DNA of 64,000 bases from Flavobacterium sp. (GTDB lineage Bacteria > Bacteroidota > Bacteroidia > Flavobacteriales > Flavobacteriaceae), in NCBI GenBank assembly GCA_029946065.1, contig JAQSDU010000002.1:1-64000 (forward strand). The letters run 5' to 3'. Position numbers and translations under genes: made by a program. Numbering within the stretch: the first letter of the stretch is position 1; every line of letters starts with the position of its first letter. This document shows, piece after piece, positions 25,561 through 34,444 of the stretch. The notes under the pieces were generated by a model. The model ran no database searches and had not been told where the DNA came from. It saw nothing but the letters and a program-made list of their open reading frames with translations.

Positions 25561-26825
25561 TTTTTCTGAAAATCCTGTAGAATTTTAATATATTTCTCTT
25601 TCAATTTTTCATCTTCTTTTTTCCAAAAAATCATACTGCAATGGTGATAAGGGTAGCTCTCAACATTACTGTCATTATTGCATTTCGGAAGATTTAAATC
25701 TATAATTCGTTGAAATATAACTTCTATAGACTTATTTAGAAACAAAGTTAATCCTTCAGCATCAGCATTCATCAAATAGTATGTTGCAGCATACATATAT
25801 AGAGATTTTTTCAAGGTACGTGGATCTTTATTTATTTCCGGCATTACCGTGTCATAAAATTCTTGAGTAGTAGTTTCAAAATCATCATGCTTTAATATCT
25901 TACACAACATTGCTTTGTGGCAATTAAGCCACCATGGAACACTCGGATAACCTGAATTGCTTTTTTCGATGTATGATTCCAATGCTCCGTTAATAACTTT
26001 AAATGCACTTTCAAGCAAATACATATTCCTTTCTTTACCTTTTTGAGTCGGTAGAAACCACCACTCAGCTTCTTTATATCTTGCAAGGAAATACAAATAT
26101 TGGCTATGATTCTTGTCGGGGGCTTTATCAAGATACATCTCTTTAGCCGATTTTAATGTCTCAAAGTTTTTTATTTCGGTATGATCTTTCAACCATATGG
26201 AATCATTTAAGTAGCTTTCAAATATACCAAGATAGCATATTTGAATAGTCTTTTCATCTATATTATCTCTATTAACAATATTTTGAAGCGTTTCCCTTAC
26301 AACTCCCCATTGCATATTTCTGTTATGGAACAATACCCACCAGTGCACTATATCGCTATTCGTTGGATATGATTGTAGTGCCCTTTTAGCCACATTGCAT
26401 CCTTTTACAATTTGAAAAGTGATATTGTACAATTTATATAATTCATCAATATACTCGTTGAGGCCTTTTGGGTCAATCTTACTAGTTTCAATTGCTTCTT
26501 TTGCTTTATTTGATGCCGCATATCGTTGGAGATTAGTAATGATTTTAAGAGTGAAATTCTTTTCTATATAGTACAGAGCATGGAGAGTTGCTCCTGACAC
26601 ATAAAAGTTTTTTACTCCTCCTTTTCTTACTCCCAATTTTTCCAATACTTCAGTTATATCTTCACTGAACTCTTCATAAATTTCATTATTCTTATTATCG
26701 GGTAGTATGAAATTTGGACCAGCATCTAACCCTTTAATCTTTCGATTAAAGATAAAAATTTTCAAAACATTGTTTCGCAATTCTGCTTTTTGCTCGTCTG
26801 TTATTATTTCATCCCCCTTTTTCAT
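25548..26825 (-). CDS. Large helical TPR-like protein, first gene of the operon
   Basis: 425 residues, no signal peptide, rich in aromatic residues within predicted helices (HWWVLFHNRNMQWGVVRETL, YLYFLARYKEAEWWFLP). The helix-pair pattern suggests a TPR or related alpha-solenoid. I do not recognise a family. As the first cistron, overlapping the glycosyltransferase gene, it may be a scaffold or substrate-binding partner for the enzymes that follow. Its leader contains paired direct repeats and an attenuator-like hairpin. Confidence 0.6.
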   Translation of the reverse strand: MKKGDEIITDEQKAELRNNVLKIFIFNRKIKGLDAGPNFILPDNKNNEIYEEFSEDITEVLEKLGVRKGGVKNFYVSGATLHALYYIEKNFTLKIITNLQRYAASNKAKEAIETSKIDPKGLNEYIDELYKLYNITFQIVKGCNVAKRALQSYPTNSDIVHWWVLFHNRNMQWGVVRETLQNIVNRDNIDEKTIQICYLGIFESYLNDSIWLKDHTEIKNFETLKSAKEMYLDKAPDKNHSQYLYFLARYKEAEWWFLPTQKGKERNMYLLESAFKVINGALESYIEKSNSGYPSVPWWLNCHKAMLCKILKHDDFETTTQEFYDTVMPEINKDPRTLKKSLYMYAATYYLMNADAEGLTLFLNKSIEVIFQRIIDLNLPKCNNDSNVESYPYHHCSMIFWKKEDEKLKEKYIKILQDFQKKCPW

Positions 26826-26837
26826 TATAAATAGATT

Positions 26838-26882
26838 TGTTCGATTTATGGTCGAAATGGTTGCAAATGTTCGATTTATGGT
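26838..26882 (-). promoter_or_regulatory. Paired 15-base direct repeats before the five-gene operon
   Basis: TGTTCGATTTATGGT occurs at 26838-26852 and again at 26868-26882, a 30-base period (about three helical turns), starting 13 bases upstream of the first gene's start. Spacing and position suggest an operator for a dimeric regulator, possibly the nearby LytTR protein, whose family binds such paired repeats. That link is speculative. Confidence 0.5.
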
Positions 26883-26904
26883 TTTTATATAAACAAATAA
26901 TTCA

Positions 26905-26987
26905 TTCTTTTTACGGTATTAATAAAGTAATAATTATCAATATCTACCATGTTACTATATCTGAATTGTCATTCACCGTAAAAAGAA
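26905..26987. repeat. Small element with 13-base terminal inverted repeats
   Basis: TTCTTTTTACGGT (26905-26917) is perfectly repeated in inverse at 26975-26987, with 57 A/T-rich bases between. It could be a miniature inverted-repeat element or the base of a long leader hairpin of the operon on the minus strand. Confidence 0.4.
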
Positions 26988-27010
26988 AGTATCCCCAAAT
27001 AGGGATACTT
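26987..27010 (-). terminator. Hairpin in leader of the minus-strand operon (attenuator-like)
   Basis: AAGTATCCC and GGGATACTT form a 9-base stem with a 6-base loop. Read on the minus strand it is followed by TCTTTTT, as in an intrinsic terminator. It lies about 160 bases upstream of the first gene of the operon, with no other minus-strand gene before it, so it could act as an attenuator. Confidence 0.4.
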
Positions 27011-27174
27011 CAATAAGAATACTAAATACTGTCCATTTTTTGCAGAGCGTACAGCATTAGTCAAATCAAGGAAAATCACCTTGTGATACAAATATAACTT
27101 ATTATATATCAATTACAAGGACATTTTTTTCCATTTTTTAGTTACCATTTTCTAACTTTAAATATTTATAAAAA
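27011..27174. other. Intergenic region between divergent units
   Basis: A/T-rich DNA that should hold promoters for the genes to its right and, on the other strand, for the five-gene operon. CCTTGT at 27080 and ACAAGG at 27115 form a loose inverted pair. No gene or RNA was recognised. Confidence 0.3.
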
Positions 27175-27609
27175 ATGAACCTTCAACTACGTCTATACAC
27201 CTATTTAATAGGTAAAAAATCTTTTTCTAAGACATCTATCGTCAATTTGAAAAATAAACTCCAGAAAGTAACTACGTGCGGCTTTAGCTTTACATTATTT
27301 TTTAGCGATACAGATTCAGCAGCCAAACGGATCGACGACCGCAGTTATGAAACTTTCCTTGACAAAGTCCGATTTAACATCGTTGATAGTTACAATGGCC
27401 TTACAGAACGCAAAGCGACTGGATACTTCAAAGGCCAAAGCGGAACGATGTCTGAAACCATAACAATCTTCGACGTTTATGCTTTTGAATCAGCCGATAC
27501 TTCAAAAGTTGACAACATTTTGAAGTTGCTCTCCGATTATTCTAAACATTTCGATCAAGAATGCATTTTGTTATTGTTCAACGACAAAGCATTCATGCTT
27601 TACTTTTAA
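27175..27609 (+). CDS. Small hypothetical protein of element A
   Basis: 144 residues, soluble, with an alpha/beta pattern: N-terminal strand-helix (LQLRLYTYLIGKKSFSKTSIVNLKNKL), central beta strands (ATGYFKGQSGTMSETITIFDVYAFE) and a last strand CILLLFNDKAFMLYF. Length and pattern recall small sensor-like domains, but I recognise no family. It is followed by a terminator-like hairpin, so it is probably transcribed separately from the membrane gene set downstream. Confidence 0.55.
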   Translation: MNLQLRLYTYLIGKKSFSKTSIVNLKNKLQKVTTCGFSFTLFFSDTDSAAKRIDDRSYETFLDKVRFNIVDSYNGLTERKATGYFKGQSGTMSETITIFDVYAFESADTSKVDNILKLLSDYSKHFDQECILLLFNDKAFMLYF

Positions 27610-27693
27610 TGATAATGGCATTCACTTCCTGAAACCATTTTTATTACTGAACTTTTCTACAGTTATTTCTACCAGTAAGCTGGTTTCATAAAC

Positions 27694-27729
27694 GGCTTCT
27701 TCAACACCTCCATCTTGGAGAAGCCTTCT
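27694..27729 (+). terminator. Terminator-like hairpin
   Basis: GGCTTCTTC (27694-27702) pairs with GGAGAAGCC (27717-27725) with one G-T pair, followed by TTCTTTTT. It ends the unit of the 144-residue protein. Confidence 0.55.
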
Positions 27730-27753
27730 TTTTAACATTTTAAAATTCTAGTT

Positions 27754-28521
27754 ATGGAATCTAATAATCCAATTCCCGAATCCAATTTTCTTTTTTTCAT
27801 TGCCGCTAGAGAAGGCATGGACCTATCGACAAGAGATAAGAGAAATGTATATATGCTTGCTATCAGTTCCATCGCCATATGCCTCTTCCATTCATTTGCC
27901 ATACTGTGGGTCATAGAACTTCACGTCTCATACATGATAATATCTATTATCATTCAGGTCTTTGTTTTCATCCTGTTGTTACTAGTCAACAGAATGTTTT
28001 TTCTCTTTTATATTAAAAATTATCAGGCTAAAGCTTTATTATTATTTGTGTATTCTACCATTTACCTAGCCTTATCGTTTTGGGTTATTCCACTTCCGTT
28101 TGAGATTACCTTTCTGATGCCGGAAATTCTGGCTAAACAGGAGGATTATTCTGCGTTAAAATTATTTGCGGCCTACTCTAAAGTAATAAATCACCTAAAC
28201 TTATATGAACTAAAAGCACGCCAGGATTATAGGTTATTAGTATCAGGCCTGGCGGCTATATTTAGCTTTCTTCCATTAACCGTACATATACTTATCCAAA
28301 AAAACACTAAATCATTGTCAGAAGAACAATCGGAAAATTTGAGACTTGAATTAGAGCAAAAAATATATGCCAAACGCCTTGAGTATAACAAACTGTTCGA
28401 CCCATACACAGGCGATAACAGCCTTTTCGATGATGAAACGCCTGTAGACAGGCAAAAAAGAGCCGAGGAATTATCTAATGACATCTTCTTAATGACACAG
28501 AACTTGCATCGGCTCAGTTAA
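27754..28521 (+). CDS. Multi-pass membrane protein with cytoplasmic coiled coil
   Basis: 255 residues. There are about four transmembrane helices (around residues 27-45, 50-75, 85-105 and 160-180). A charged helical tail follows (SLSEEQSENLRLELEQKIYAKRLEYNKLF). It begins a run of three plus-strand genes with gaps of only 21-28 bases (27754, 28543, 29999). I do not recognise the family. The helix pattern with a coiled-coil tail recalls DUF4407-type proteins found on Bacteroidota mobile elements. Confidence 0.6.
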   Translation: MESNNPIPESNFLFFIAAREGMDLSTRDKRNVYMLAISSIAICLFHSFAILWVIELHVSYMIISIIIQVFVFILLLLVNRMFFLFYIKNYQAKALLLFVYSTIYLALSFWVIPLPFEITFLMPEILAKQEDYSALKLFAAYSKVINHLNLYELKARQDYRLLVSGLAAIFSFLPLTVHILIQKNTKSLSEEQSENLRLELEQKIYAKRLEYNKLFDPYTGDNSLFDDETPVDRQKRAEELSNDIFLMTQNLHRLS

Positions 28522-28542
28522 TAACAATCTAAAATTAATATC

Positions 28543-29970
28543 ATGGAAAATTCAATCCCAGTCCTTCCTTTTTATAAAATCAAAAAGATGGAAGACCATA
28601 AAAAACGTGTGATGCACAAAAATCAACTGGAGAGTTCTGATTACTCAAAGTTGGCAAAAAACAACGGCATATCTTTTATTAGCCGACCTAACTTATTATC
28701 AAGTTATGGATCACAGAACCAAAAAATCATTGAAGATTTATATAATGTCAGGGCAAAGTATATCTCGGAGGCTGAGATTTACTTAAAAGTCCAGTTTGAC
28801 TTCATTGTTCTGGCATCAAAATACGATGATCAAAATGCTACAGAGTATTTCAAGCGTATTAGCTTTAATGAAGAATTAAAAACCAATAAATTGAAGTCAT
28901 GCACCGAAAATATTCATCCTCAAAATGGCAGTATAAATTCTGAAATAAATAAGCGCTCGGATTTTTATATACCGCCTGACAATTCTACAACGACGCCTGG
29001 GTATTTGAAAAACGAGATTCAGTTCCTGGACAACCTTGAGCAGTTTTCTCAGAAATATACTGATATCCATTATTTGAAAAATAAAAATAATGAAGATCCC
29101 ATTGAATTGCCGTACAATGCAATTTCGTTAGCAGACATACCGAAAACAGAAAACAATTTTGTTGGCGGAACTTTAGGATCATTGGGAATTACATTGATAA
29201 GCTTTTTTGGAATGCTTGCGGAATTCTATATATACAAAAGCATTTTAAAAAATCTATTCGAAATCCAAGACGGCCTCAAAGCCATAGCTTGTGGCCTAAC
29301 GGTCCTGCTTCTGTCTAAGTTTATCGGATTCGTTTTATATAATTTAATTATCGACTTCATTAAGCGCGCCAACAAATTAGAATGGAGTATTAAAAGTTCG
29401 AAGTTTTTAATCTTGACATCAATCTTAGTACTGCTTTATACGAGTAGTCTTGGATTCATTTTCTATAAAAATCTGGAATATAAAAATACTATAGCAGAAT
29501 TTTCCATGGCCCAGATCCAACAGCAAAATTTATTAGATACTTCAGAGATGGATGATTCTGCCGACGTACAACAGGAAATCCAAAAAAACAATAAAAAAAT
29601 TGCCACATTAGAACAAGAAATTTCAGAGCAACGAAAAGGTAGCCTTATTAAAGGTGTCACGATTACTTTTTCATCCGGGTTACTCTTAGTTCTGAATGCC
29701 GTAATTTTCTCACTTGCATTGCTCACAATTAAGTCAGTTTCACTACGTAGAAAAATGATTAAATCTATTCGAAAACTGACATTATTAGAGAGCCGCTTCA
29801 AAGCTTTAAAGTCAAGGCTTCATAAGGTCAACCAAAAGGAGGAAAGACTACATCGCCTAGAAGCAGAAGAAGTTTTTATTGAAAATTTGATGAATGGCGG
29901 TACCCCACCTCAGAATTTCTTTTCCGAAAACAATTCAAACACCATCCTTCCTTTAGCTAGGACTAAATAA
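28543..29970 (+). CDS. Large membrane protein with coiled coils
   Basis: 475 residues. The N-terminal ~200 residues are soluble. There are transmembrane helices near 207-227, 238-258 and 285-305, then a glutamine-rich coiled coil (~320-365), another transmembrane helix (~372-395) and a second coiled coil (KLTLLESRFKALKSRLHKVNQKEERL). No enzymatic motif was seen. It probably forms an oligomeric membrane assembly with the 255-residue neighbour, given the tight spacing and matching topology. The function is unknown. Confidence 0.6.
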   Translation: MENSIPVLPFYKIKKMEDHKKRVMHKNQLESSDYSKLAKNNGISFISRPNLLSSYGSQNQKIIEDLYNVRAKYISEAEIYLKVQFDFIVLASKYDDQNATEYFKRISFNEELKTNKLKSCTENIHPQNGSINSEINKRSDFYIPPDNSTTTPGYLKNEIQFLDNLEQFSQKYTDIHYLKNKNNEDPIELPYNAISLADIPKTENNFVGGTLGSLGITLISFFGMLAEFYIYKSILKNLFEIQDGLKAIACGLTVLLLSKFIGFVLYNLIIDFIKRANKLEWSIKSSKFLILTSILVLLYTSSLGFIFYKNLEYKNTIAEFSMAQIQQQNLLDTSEMDDSADVQQEIQKNNKKIATLEQEISEQRKGSLIKGVTITFSSGLLLVLNAVIFSLALLTIKSVSLRRKMIKSIRKLTLLESRFKALKSRLHKVNQKEERLHRLEAEEVFIENLMNGGTPPQNFFSENNSNTILPLARTK

Positions 29971-29998
29971 TAATCACAAACATCTAAAATCTACTATT

Positions 29999-30769
29999 AT
30001 GAAAACTTTTATTCTTTCAATTGCTATACTGTCATTTTTTTATGGGGATGTAAACAAAGTAACTTTCCCTATGTCAACTTCTGAAACTAAGGATTTACTG
30101 ATAATTGTAACTGACAGAAGTGCCAGCATTAAAGTCAGTTCCGTCCCAAATCCTCAAGAAATCAAAATTTTAAAAACTTACTTCAATAAAAACCTAAAGC
30201 CAAAAACTGATGTGCTTTTAATGAATGTCGATAGTCATTCCGGTTCACCTGTGAACAATGAATTTATATATTTCAAGCAAGCAAAAAAGGGCCAAACAGG
30301 GTTTCAGTCAGATGAAGATAAAGTCCTGGAAAAAAATTTACAGGATATGGAAGATCGAAAACAGGTAAAAAAAATGCAGGCCATAATCCTGAAAAAGATT
30401 TTATCAAATCACCAAGCATCTAATAATACATACCTGATTGATATTCTGCCAAAAATTAGTGAGCATTCAAAACCTTATTCCCGAGTGTATATTTTATTTA
30501 TAAGTGATATGCTTGAAGACTCTTCCCGCATTAGGGTTAAATCATTTGTAAACAAGAAATCGGCAGAATCAAAAGGTGCGATAGAAGTTATGAAACTAAT
30601 TGAAGATTACGGTTTGAACTCAGATGCCCTTAAAAAGGTTCAATCTGTAAATGTTTTAGTGCCTGCAAATACTAACCCTGAAACTATAATAAACGTAGAT
30701 TATTTCTGGCAAATTATTTTTAGCAGGCTGGGATATCGGAATAAAGTAGAATGGCAGACGTCATACTAA
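29999..30769 (+). CDS. Secreted VWA-like protein with MIDAS motif
   Basis: 256 residues. An N-terminal signal peptide (MKTFILSIAILSFFYG) is followed by a von Willebrand A-like fold. The first strand ends in the metal-site motif DRSAS (~38-42), and a later strand carries FISDMLEDS (~168), which supplies the remaining acidic ligand. VWA domains bind protein partners through a metal ion. It is the third gene of the membrane set and would sit in the periplasm or on the surface, so it may be the extracytoplasmic part of that complex. Confidence 0.65.
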   Translation: MKTFILSIAILSFFYGDVNKVTFPMSTSETKDLLIIVTDRSASIKVSSVPNPQEIKILKTYFNKNLKPKTDVLLMNVDSHSGSPVNNEFIYFKQAKKGQTGFQSDEDKVLEKNLQDMEDRKQVKKMQAIILKKILSNHQASNNTYLIDILPKISEHSKPYSRVYILFISDMLEDSSRIRVKSFVNKKSAESKGAIEVMKLIEDYGLNSDALKKVQSVNVLVPANTNPETIINVDYFWQIIFSRLGYRNKVEWQTSY

Positions 30770-30818
30770 TTTACAATCAAAGCAATTCAATAATTACTAA
30801 TTCATAAATTTATACGCC

Positions 30819-31118
30819 ATGAATCTTGAAAATAAAAACCCTGAAAAGCTCTATATATTAACTGATTCTGAAACGCTTTTCATGTTGGTTAAGCAAATTG
30901 TTTTAAGGCTCCAATCGGAATATAAAAAAGATGACGAAAAAAAATATTTGTCACTCGCCGAGGTAAAGTCCATTTTAAATTTGAAATCTTCGACGTCTAT
31001 CCAAAACCTTCGTGATTCGGGCGCAATTGCTTTTAGTATGATTGGAAGAAGGACTATTGTTTATGATAAGCAATCTGTTTATGAGTTTTTGGAGAAAAGG
31101 AAAAAGGGAACATTTTGA
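30819..31118 (+). CDS. Helix-turn-helix (excisionase/MerR-like) protein
   Basis: 99 residues. The C-terminal 55 residues form a winged helix of the excisionase type (YLSLAEVKSILNLKSSTSIQNLRDSGAIAFSMIGRRTIVYDK, read in two pieces), ending in a basic tail. It resembles the protein encoded at 54694-54963 in element B (shared SxTSxQNLRD.G.I.F pattern). Such proteins commonly bind attachment sites or repress element promoters. It lies downstream of the VWA gene. Confidence 0.7.
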   Translation: MNLENKNPEKLYILTDSETLFMLVKQIVLRLQSEYKKDDEKKYLSLAEVKSILNLKSSTSIQNLRDSGAIAFSMIGRRTIVYDKQSVYEFLEKRKKGTF

Positions 31119-31350
31119 TAGAAGTAATATTACATGCGGACTGAAAATTAAACTGACAAATAATGAAATTTTAGGCACTATGATCTTGCTTTTACATCAC
31201 GTTTCTACCTGTTTGATAATCAATTAAATTGGTTATAACTTTATGAATAACTATTTTATGAAAATGATTATACTAATTTAAACTTTAGTAAACTTGCAGT
31301 TAACATATTGTAAGATTGATATAGGGAACTGCTTTGTAATCCGCATAAAA

Positions 31351-32118
31351 ATGGCTAGTATGGGAAGATTTCAAGATGTATTGCATAATGAAATCGAAGG
31401 GATTGACACTCTTCCACTACTACATACTTGTGATGCTTATTTTTTGCGCCCTATATTGGAAACAAGAAAGTTATTACCGAAAAGCTGTGGCATTTTTAAT
31501 GAAGAACTACTTTATGCCTATTATGGTTTGCCGTCTTATAGGTCAAACTACAGTAAATCAACGCTAAATCCTGCATATTATCCCTGCTGTTTTATTCTTA
31601 ATCCAACTGAGCTAGGTGAATTGTATAAAATGTTTCCATTGGATAGCGGTGCTTTCGAAAGTATTCCCGAAATTAAAGAAATGTTTTTTCATAGAAATTC
31701 AAAAATCATAGATTTTGAGATTGAAGCAAAAATGGAAAATGCAAAAAAAATAATTAAAACATTTTACGGGACTAATGAACAGTATATCTCACAACAGCCA
31801 AATAAGAATGTCCTTTTCAGCGCTCTTGATTTTGAGGCGAATGGTTATCATAATCTCATTAACTACAGAGGAGGAAGTATTGCGGATGATCGTGCATCAA
31901 GTATTGAGATAATCTTTAATAAGGAAATTAACCTTGATAACAGTTCCGTGTTTCAAGTTATAATTCCAAAGTGTTTCAAGGATGATATTAGAATTATGAA
32001 CCTTCTCAAGGACAATCTAGGAATAGAAGAGCCGTTAAGTTACGATACCCATAGAGGGAATCCAAAGGAATATTTCGGATTAATTAGAAGTGAATATTTA
32101 AAATTTCTGGAAAAATGA
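31351..32118 (+). CDS. Unknown protein, first of a coupled pair
   Basis: 255 residues from the ATG at 31351. An earlier TTG at 31294 would add 19 residues of poor quality. The N-terminal part (LHTCDAYFLRPILETRKLLP) and ELLYAYYGLPSYR recall the layout of ADP-ribosyltransferase-like folds, in which an early HxT/C-type strand precedes a helix and an aromatic-rich loop, but the resemblance is weak. The stop overlaps the next start in ATGA, so the two products are made together. It lies between the VWA set and the integrase, where element cargo such as defence or toxin-antitoxin genes is usually found. The function is unknown. Confidence 0.55.
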   Translation: MASMGRFQDVLHNEIEGIDTLPLLHTCDAYFLRPILETRKLLPKSCGIFNEELLYAYYGLPSYRSNYSKSTLNPAYYPCCFILNPTELGELYKMFPLDSGAFESIPEIKEMFFHRNSKIIDFEIEAKMENAKKIIKTFYGTNEQYISQQPNKNVLFSALDFEANGYHNLINYRGGSIADDRASSIEIIFNKEINLDNSSVFQVIIPKCFKDDIRIMNLLKDNLGIEEPLSYDTHRGNPKEYFGLIRSEYLKFLEK

Positions 32119-32858
32119 AATTAGTAGGATACATACAAGAGCTTAAACAATTTTCCTTCACAATACCAATTTATGGTGAAGGAACTAAGTATTTTCATCA
32201 TAACTTAGATTCAAATATGAGAATTTCCGGTTTTACCGAAATAGACAGGCAACATTCTTTGCTGGAAAAATTATATCTCTCCACAGAATTTAGCATAGGA
32301 TCGTATGGAGCAATTGTTTTTATTGGTCAAGACGGTTATAAATTATTCAATGAAGCGCGTAGTATTATAAATGAAGTAGTCAGATATCTTAACGATACCA
32401 CGCCCATCAATACGCTTAGACATATTAAAGCAGAAGCAGAATCTTTAAAGAATCTTTTGTTCGAGAAGATGATTTTGCAGGAAGCATCAGATGATAAAAA
32501 TCTAGCACTATTAGAAATCACGAAAGAAATCGGCGAACTTCCTGTATATGATCCCATATTTTTAAAAGTTACAATTCAAAATAAAAAAGAAGGAAACAAA
32601 AATCAAAAATTAACTATAGTCCCGATGACTGAAATAGATCATGAACGGATAATAAATTATACTGAAAGTGAATTCTTGAGGCAAGATCGAAATGAAATAA
32701 GACTTGATGATTGTGAAGATGATGAATATTTTAAAGCCTCACAAAAAAGACATGCAGAATATAGAATTAATAAATTAAAGGAATACAATTACAAGTTTAA
32801 TGTCAACATCGTTAATATAAAACCAATAACAAACCAAGATGATAATTCAGACAGATAA
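32115..32858 (+). CDS. Unknown protein, second of a coupled pair
   Basis: 247 residues, soluble, starting in the ATGA overlap with the upstream gene. The first 110 residues are mixed alpha/beta and the last 130 are charged and helical with many acidic residues (RLDDCEDDEYFKASQKRHAEY). No motif was recognised. An acidic, co-translated partner would fit an antitoxin or regulator of the first protein, but this rests only on gene order. Confidence 0.5.
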   Translation: MKLVGYIQELKQFSFTIPIYGEGTKYFHHNLDSNMRISGFTEIDRQHSLLEKLYLSTEFSIGSYGAIVFIGQDGYKLFNEARSIINEVVRYLNDTTPINTLRHIKAEAESLKNLLFEKMILQEASDDKNLALLEITKEIGELPVYDPIFLKVTIQNKKEGNKNQKLTIVPMTEIDHERIINYTESEFLRQDRNEIRLDDCEDDEYFKASQKRHAEYRINKLKEYNYKFNVNIVNIKPITNQDDNSDR

Positions 32859-33002
32859 TTGGGTAATAATCATCGATGGAAAATAATTCCGTTTAAATCT
32901 GAAAACTTGCCTTCACAAACTAAAACTCTAAATCCTCATCGCCGCTCGTTAATTAGTAATTTATGTGCTAATCTTTTTATGAAAATAAATTAATAATTAA
33001 AT
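32859..33002. other. Short intergenic region before integrase 3' end
   Basis: 144 A/T-rich bases between convergent genes. No clear hairpin or gene was seen. Confidence 0.3.
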
Positions 33003-34271
33003 TCATTTCCCCAATACAGCATCTAAAGCATCATCAGCATCTTTATAAATGAATGCAGATTGATACGCCAGCGTAGTTTTTGGATCGCTGTGCCGATATA
33101 GCATTTGTAAAACTTTGATAGGCACCTTATCCCCTGCTTCGCTTGCGAACGTATGTCTCGAAAGATGCATTGTCAGCTTACCTTCTATCTCGGCAGCGGG
33201 TGCGATAAACTTGGTCAATATTTTGTTGTATCGATTTACAGCCTGGGCAATCAATCTTTGCACTTCAAATTCATCTTTTAAATTCACCTCTTTTAAATCT
33301 GGAAAAACAAAATCGTCCGGATGCCTTTTTAAATGCTCATACTTTTTCAAAATCTGGAGTGCCTTATCTAAAATTTTAACCGATCCGGGTTTGTTATTTT
33401 TCCCCATAGTATAATGTAACCTCATATTAATAAAGTCTGACCATTTTAACCTTAGAACGTCTGATATACGCATCCCGGCATAGTAATAGGATGTCAACCA
33501 TAAATTACGGGCATGATCGTGCACCGCTATCGGCAAATTTACCTTCTCCAATTTCAAAACATCTTCTCGGCTTTTACCAATTTTAGTGCTTTCAGGTAAT
33601 CTTATAGCGATTTTCTGTTTTCCAAAAGGATAATGCCTTCCATCGATGATACCTTCTTTTATTGCCTGACTAAAGACAGAGCGCACTACCATTAGATAAT
33701 TCATTATTGTACGTTCACTGGCTTCTCGTTTAGATATCAGCGCAACTTTGAAATTTTCCAACAACCCTAATGTAATATCGGGAAAAGCAATATCCTTCAT
33801 CCCTCTTTCAACAACATCCTTCTTTCCACTAGGCTTTTCTTTAGTGATATCCTTATTACTTATAAACTTCATGAATATTTTTATACGCGATTTATCAGCG
33901 ACGTAACAATTATAATTTTTACTTTCTTTCAATCGCTTTAAATATAACTCAGCTTGGGTACCAAATGTCGCTCCTCCTTGTGGCTTGATTCTATGCCTAA
34001 TTGCCTGTGTGGTAACATCCTTTTTGTGTGTCTCAATCTCGAGAGCCGCATTACTGGCCTCAGCTTTTTTAGCAAGGATAAAATTGTTCAGCCGTTTCGA
34101 ATTTGGGTGTGCTTTTTTAACACGTTGTTCCGTTTCAATCCAATCCTCTTTCCTTAGAGAATAACCCAAATGAATAAAGGAAGATTTTCGGTCTTTTGTG
34201 ATGCGTATTGCTAAAGGGTAAGTACCGTCTTTATTGGCATTTTTGCGCAATAATACTTTAATTGTCGCCAT
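33003..34271 (-). CDS. Tyrosine recombinase (integrase) of element A
   Basis: 422 residues in the Bacteroidota layout. There is an arm-binding domain (MATIKVLLRKNANKDGTYPLAIRI) and a SAM-like core-binding domain (~115-215). The catalytic domain holds Arg in YYAGMRISDVLRLKW (~residue 266), HLSRHTFA (~369), the second His in YRHSDPKTT and the nucleophile Tyr in TLAYQSA. It ends 33 bases after a gap from the coupled pair, and its start is 174 bases from the 47-base attachment repeat at 34445. It shares close similarity with the integrase at 57247-58518, so both probably use the same tRNA target. Confidence 0.9.
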   Translation of the reverse strand: MATIKVLLRKNANKDGTYPLAIRITKDRKSSFIHLGYSLRKEDWIETEQRVKKAHPNSKRLNNFILAKKAEASNAALEIETHKKDVTTQAIRHRIKPQGGATFGTQAELYLKRLKESKNYNCYVADKSRIKIFMKFISNKDITKEKPSGKKDVVERGMKDIAFPDITLGLLENFKVALISKREASERTIMNYLMVVRSVFSQAIKEGIIDGRHYPFGKQKIAIRLPESTKIGKSREDVLKLEKVNLPIAVHDHARNLWLTSYYYAGMRISDVLRLKWSDFINMRLHYTMGKNNKPGSVKILDKALQILKKYEHLKRHPDDFVFPDLKEVNLKDEFEVQRLIAQAVNRYNKILTKFIAPAAEIEGKLTMHLSRHTFASEAGDKVPIKVLQMLYRHSDPKTTLAYQSAFIYKDADDALDAVLGK

Positions 34272-34323
34272 TTTTATAAATTTAAAGGGTAAGCTTTTGC
34301 CGTAATAAAGATAAGCAATTTAG

Positions 34324-34341
34324 GTACAACATATGTACAAC
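34324..34341 (+). repeat. Putative integrase arm-type repeat, element A right end
   Basis: GTACAACATATGTACAAC contains two GTACAAC units 11 bases apart, between the integrase start and the attachment core. The position matches the GCTAAAAC tandem in element B. Confidence 0.4.
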
Positions 34342-34444
34342 AAATGGCAGTTTTTTATAAATTAATTTGATTTTAAAAAAGTAATAATTTTATTGATAAT
34401 CAAATAGTTATAATACAGCTAGCACCATATTAATCCATTAAATT

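Noticed and set aside
27020..27130. Possible CRISPR-type repeats before the 144-residue gene
   Set aside because: Only short A/T-rich matches and no regular repeat-spacer pattern. No CRISPR array was found anywhere in the window.
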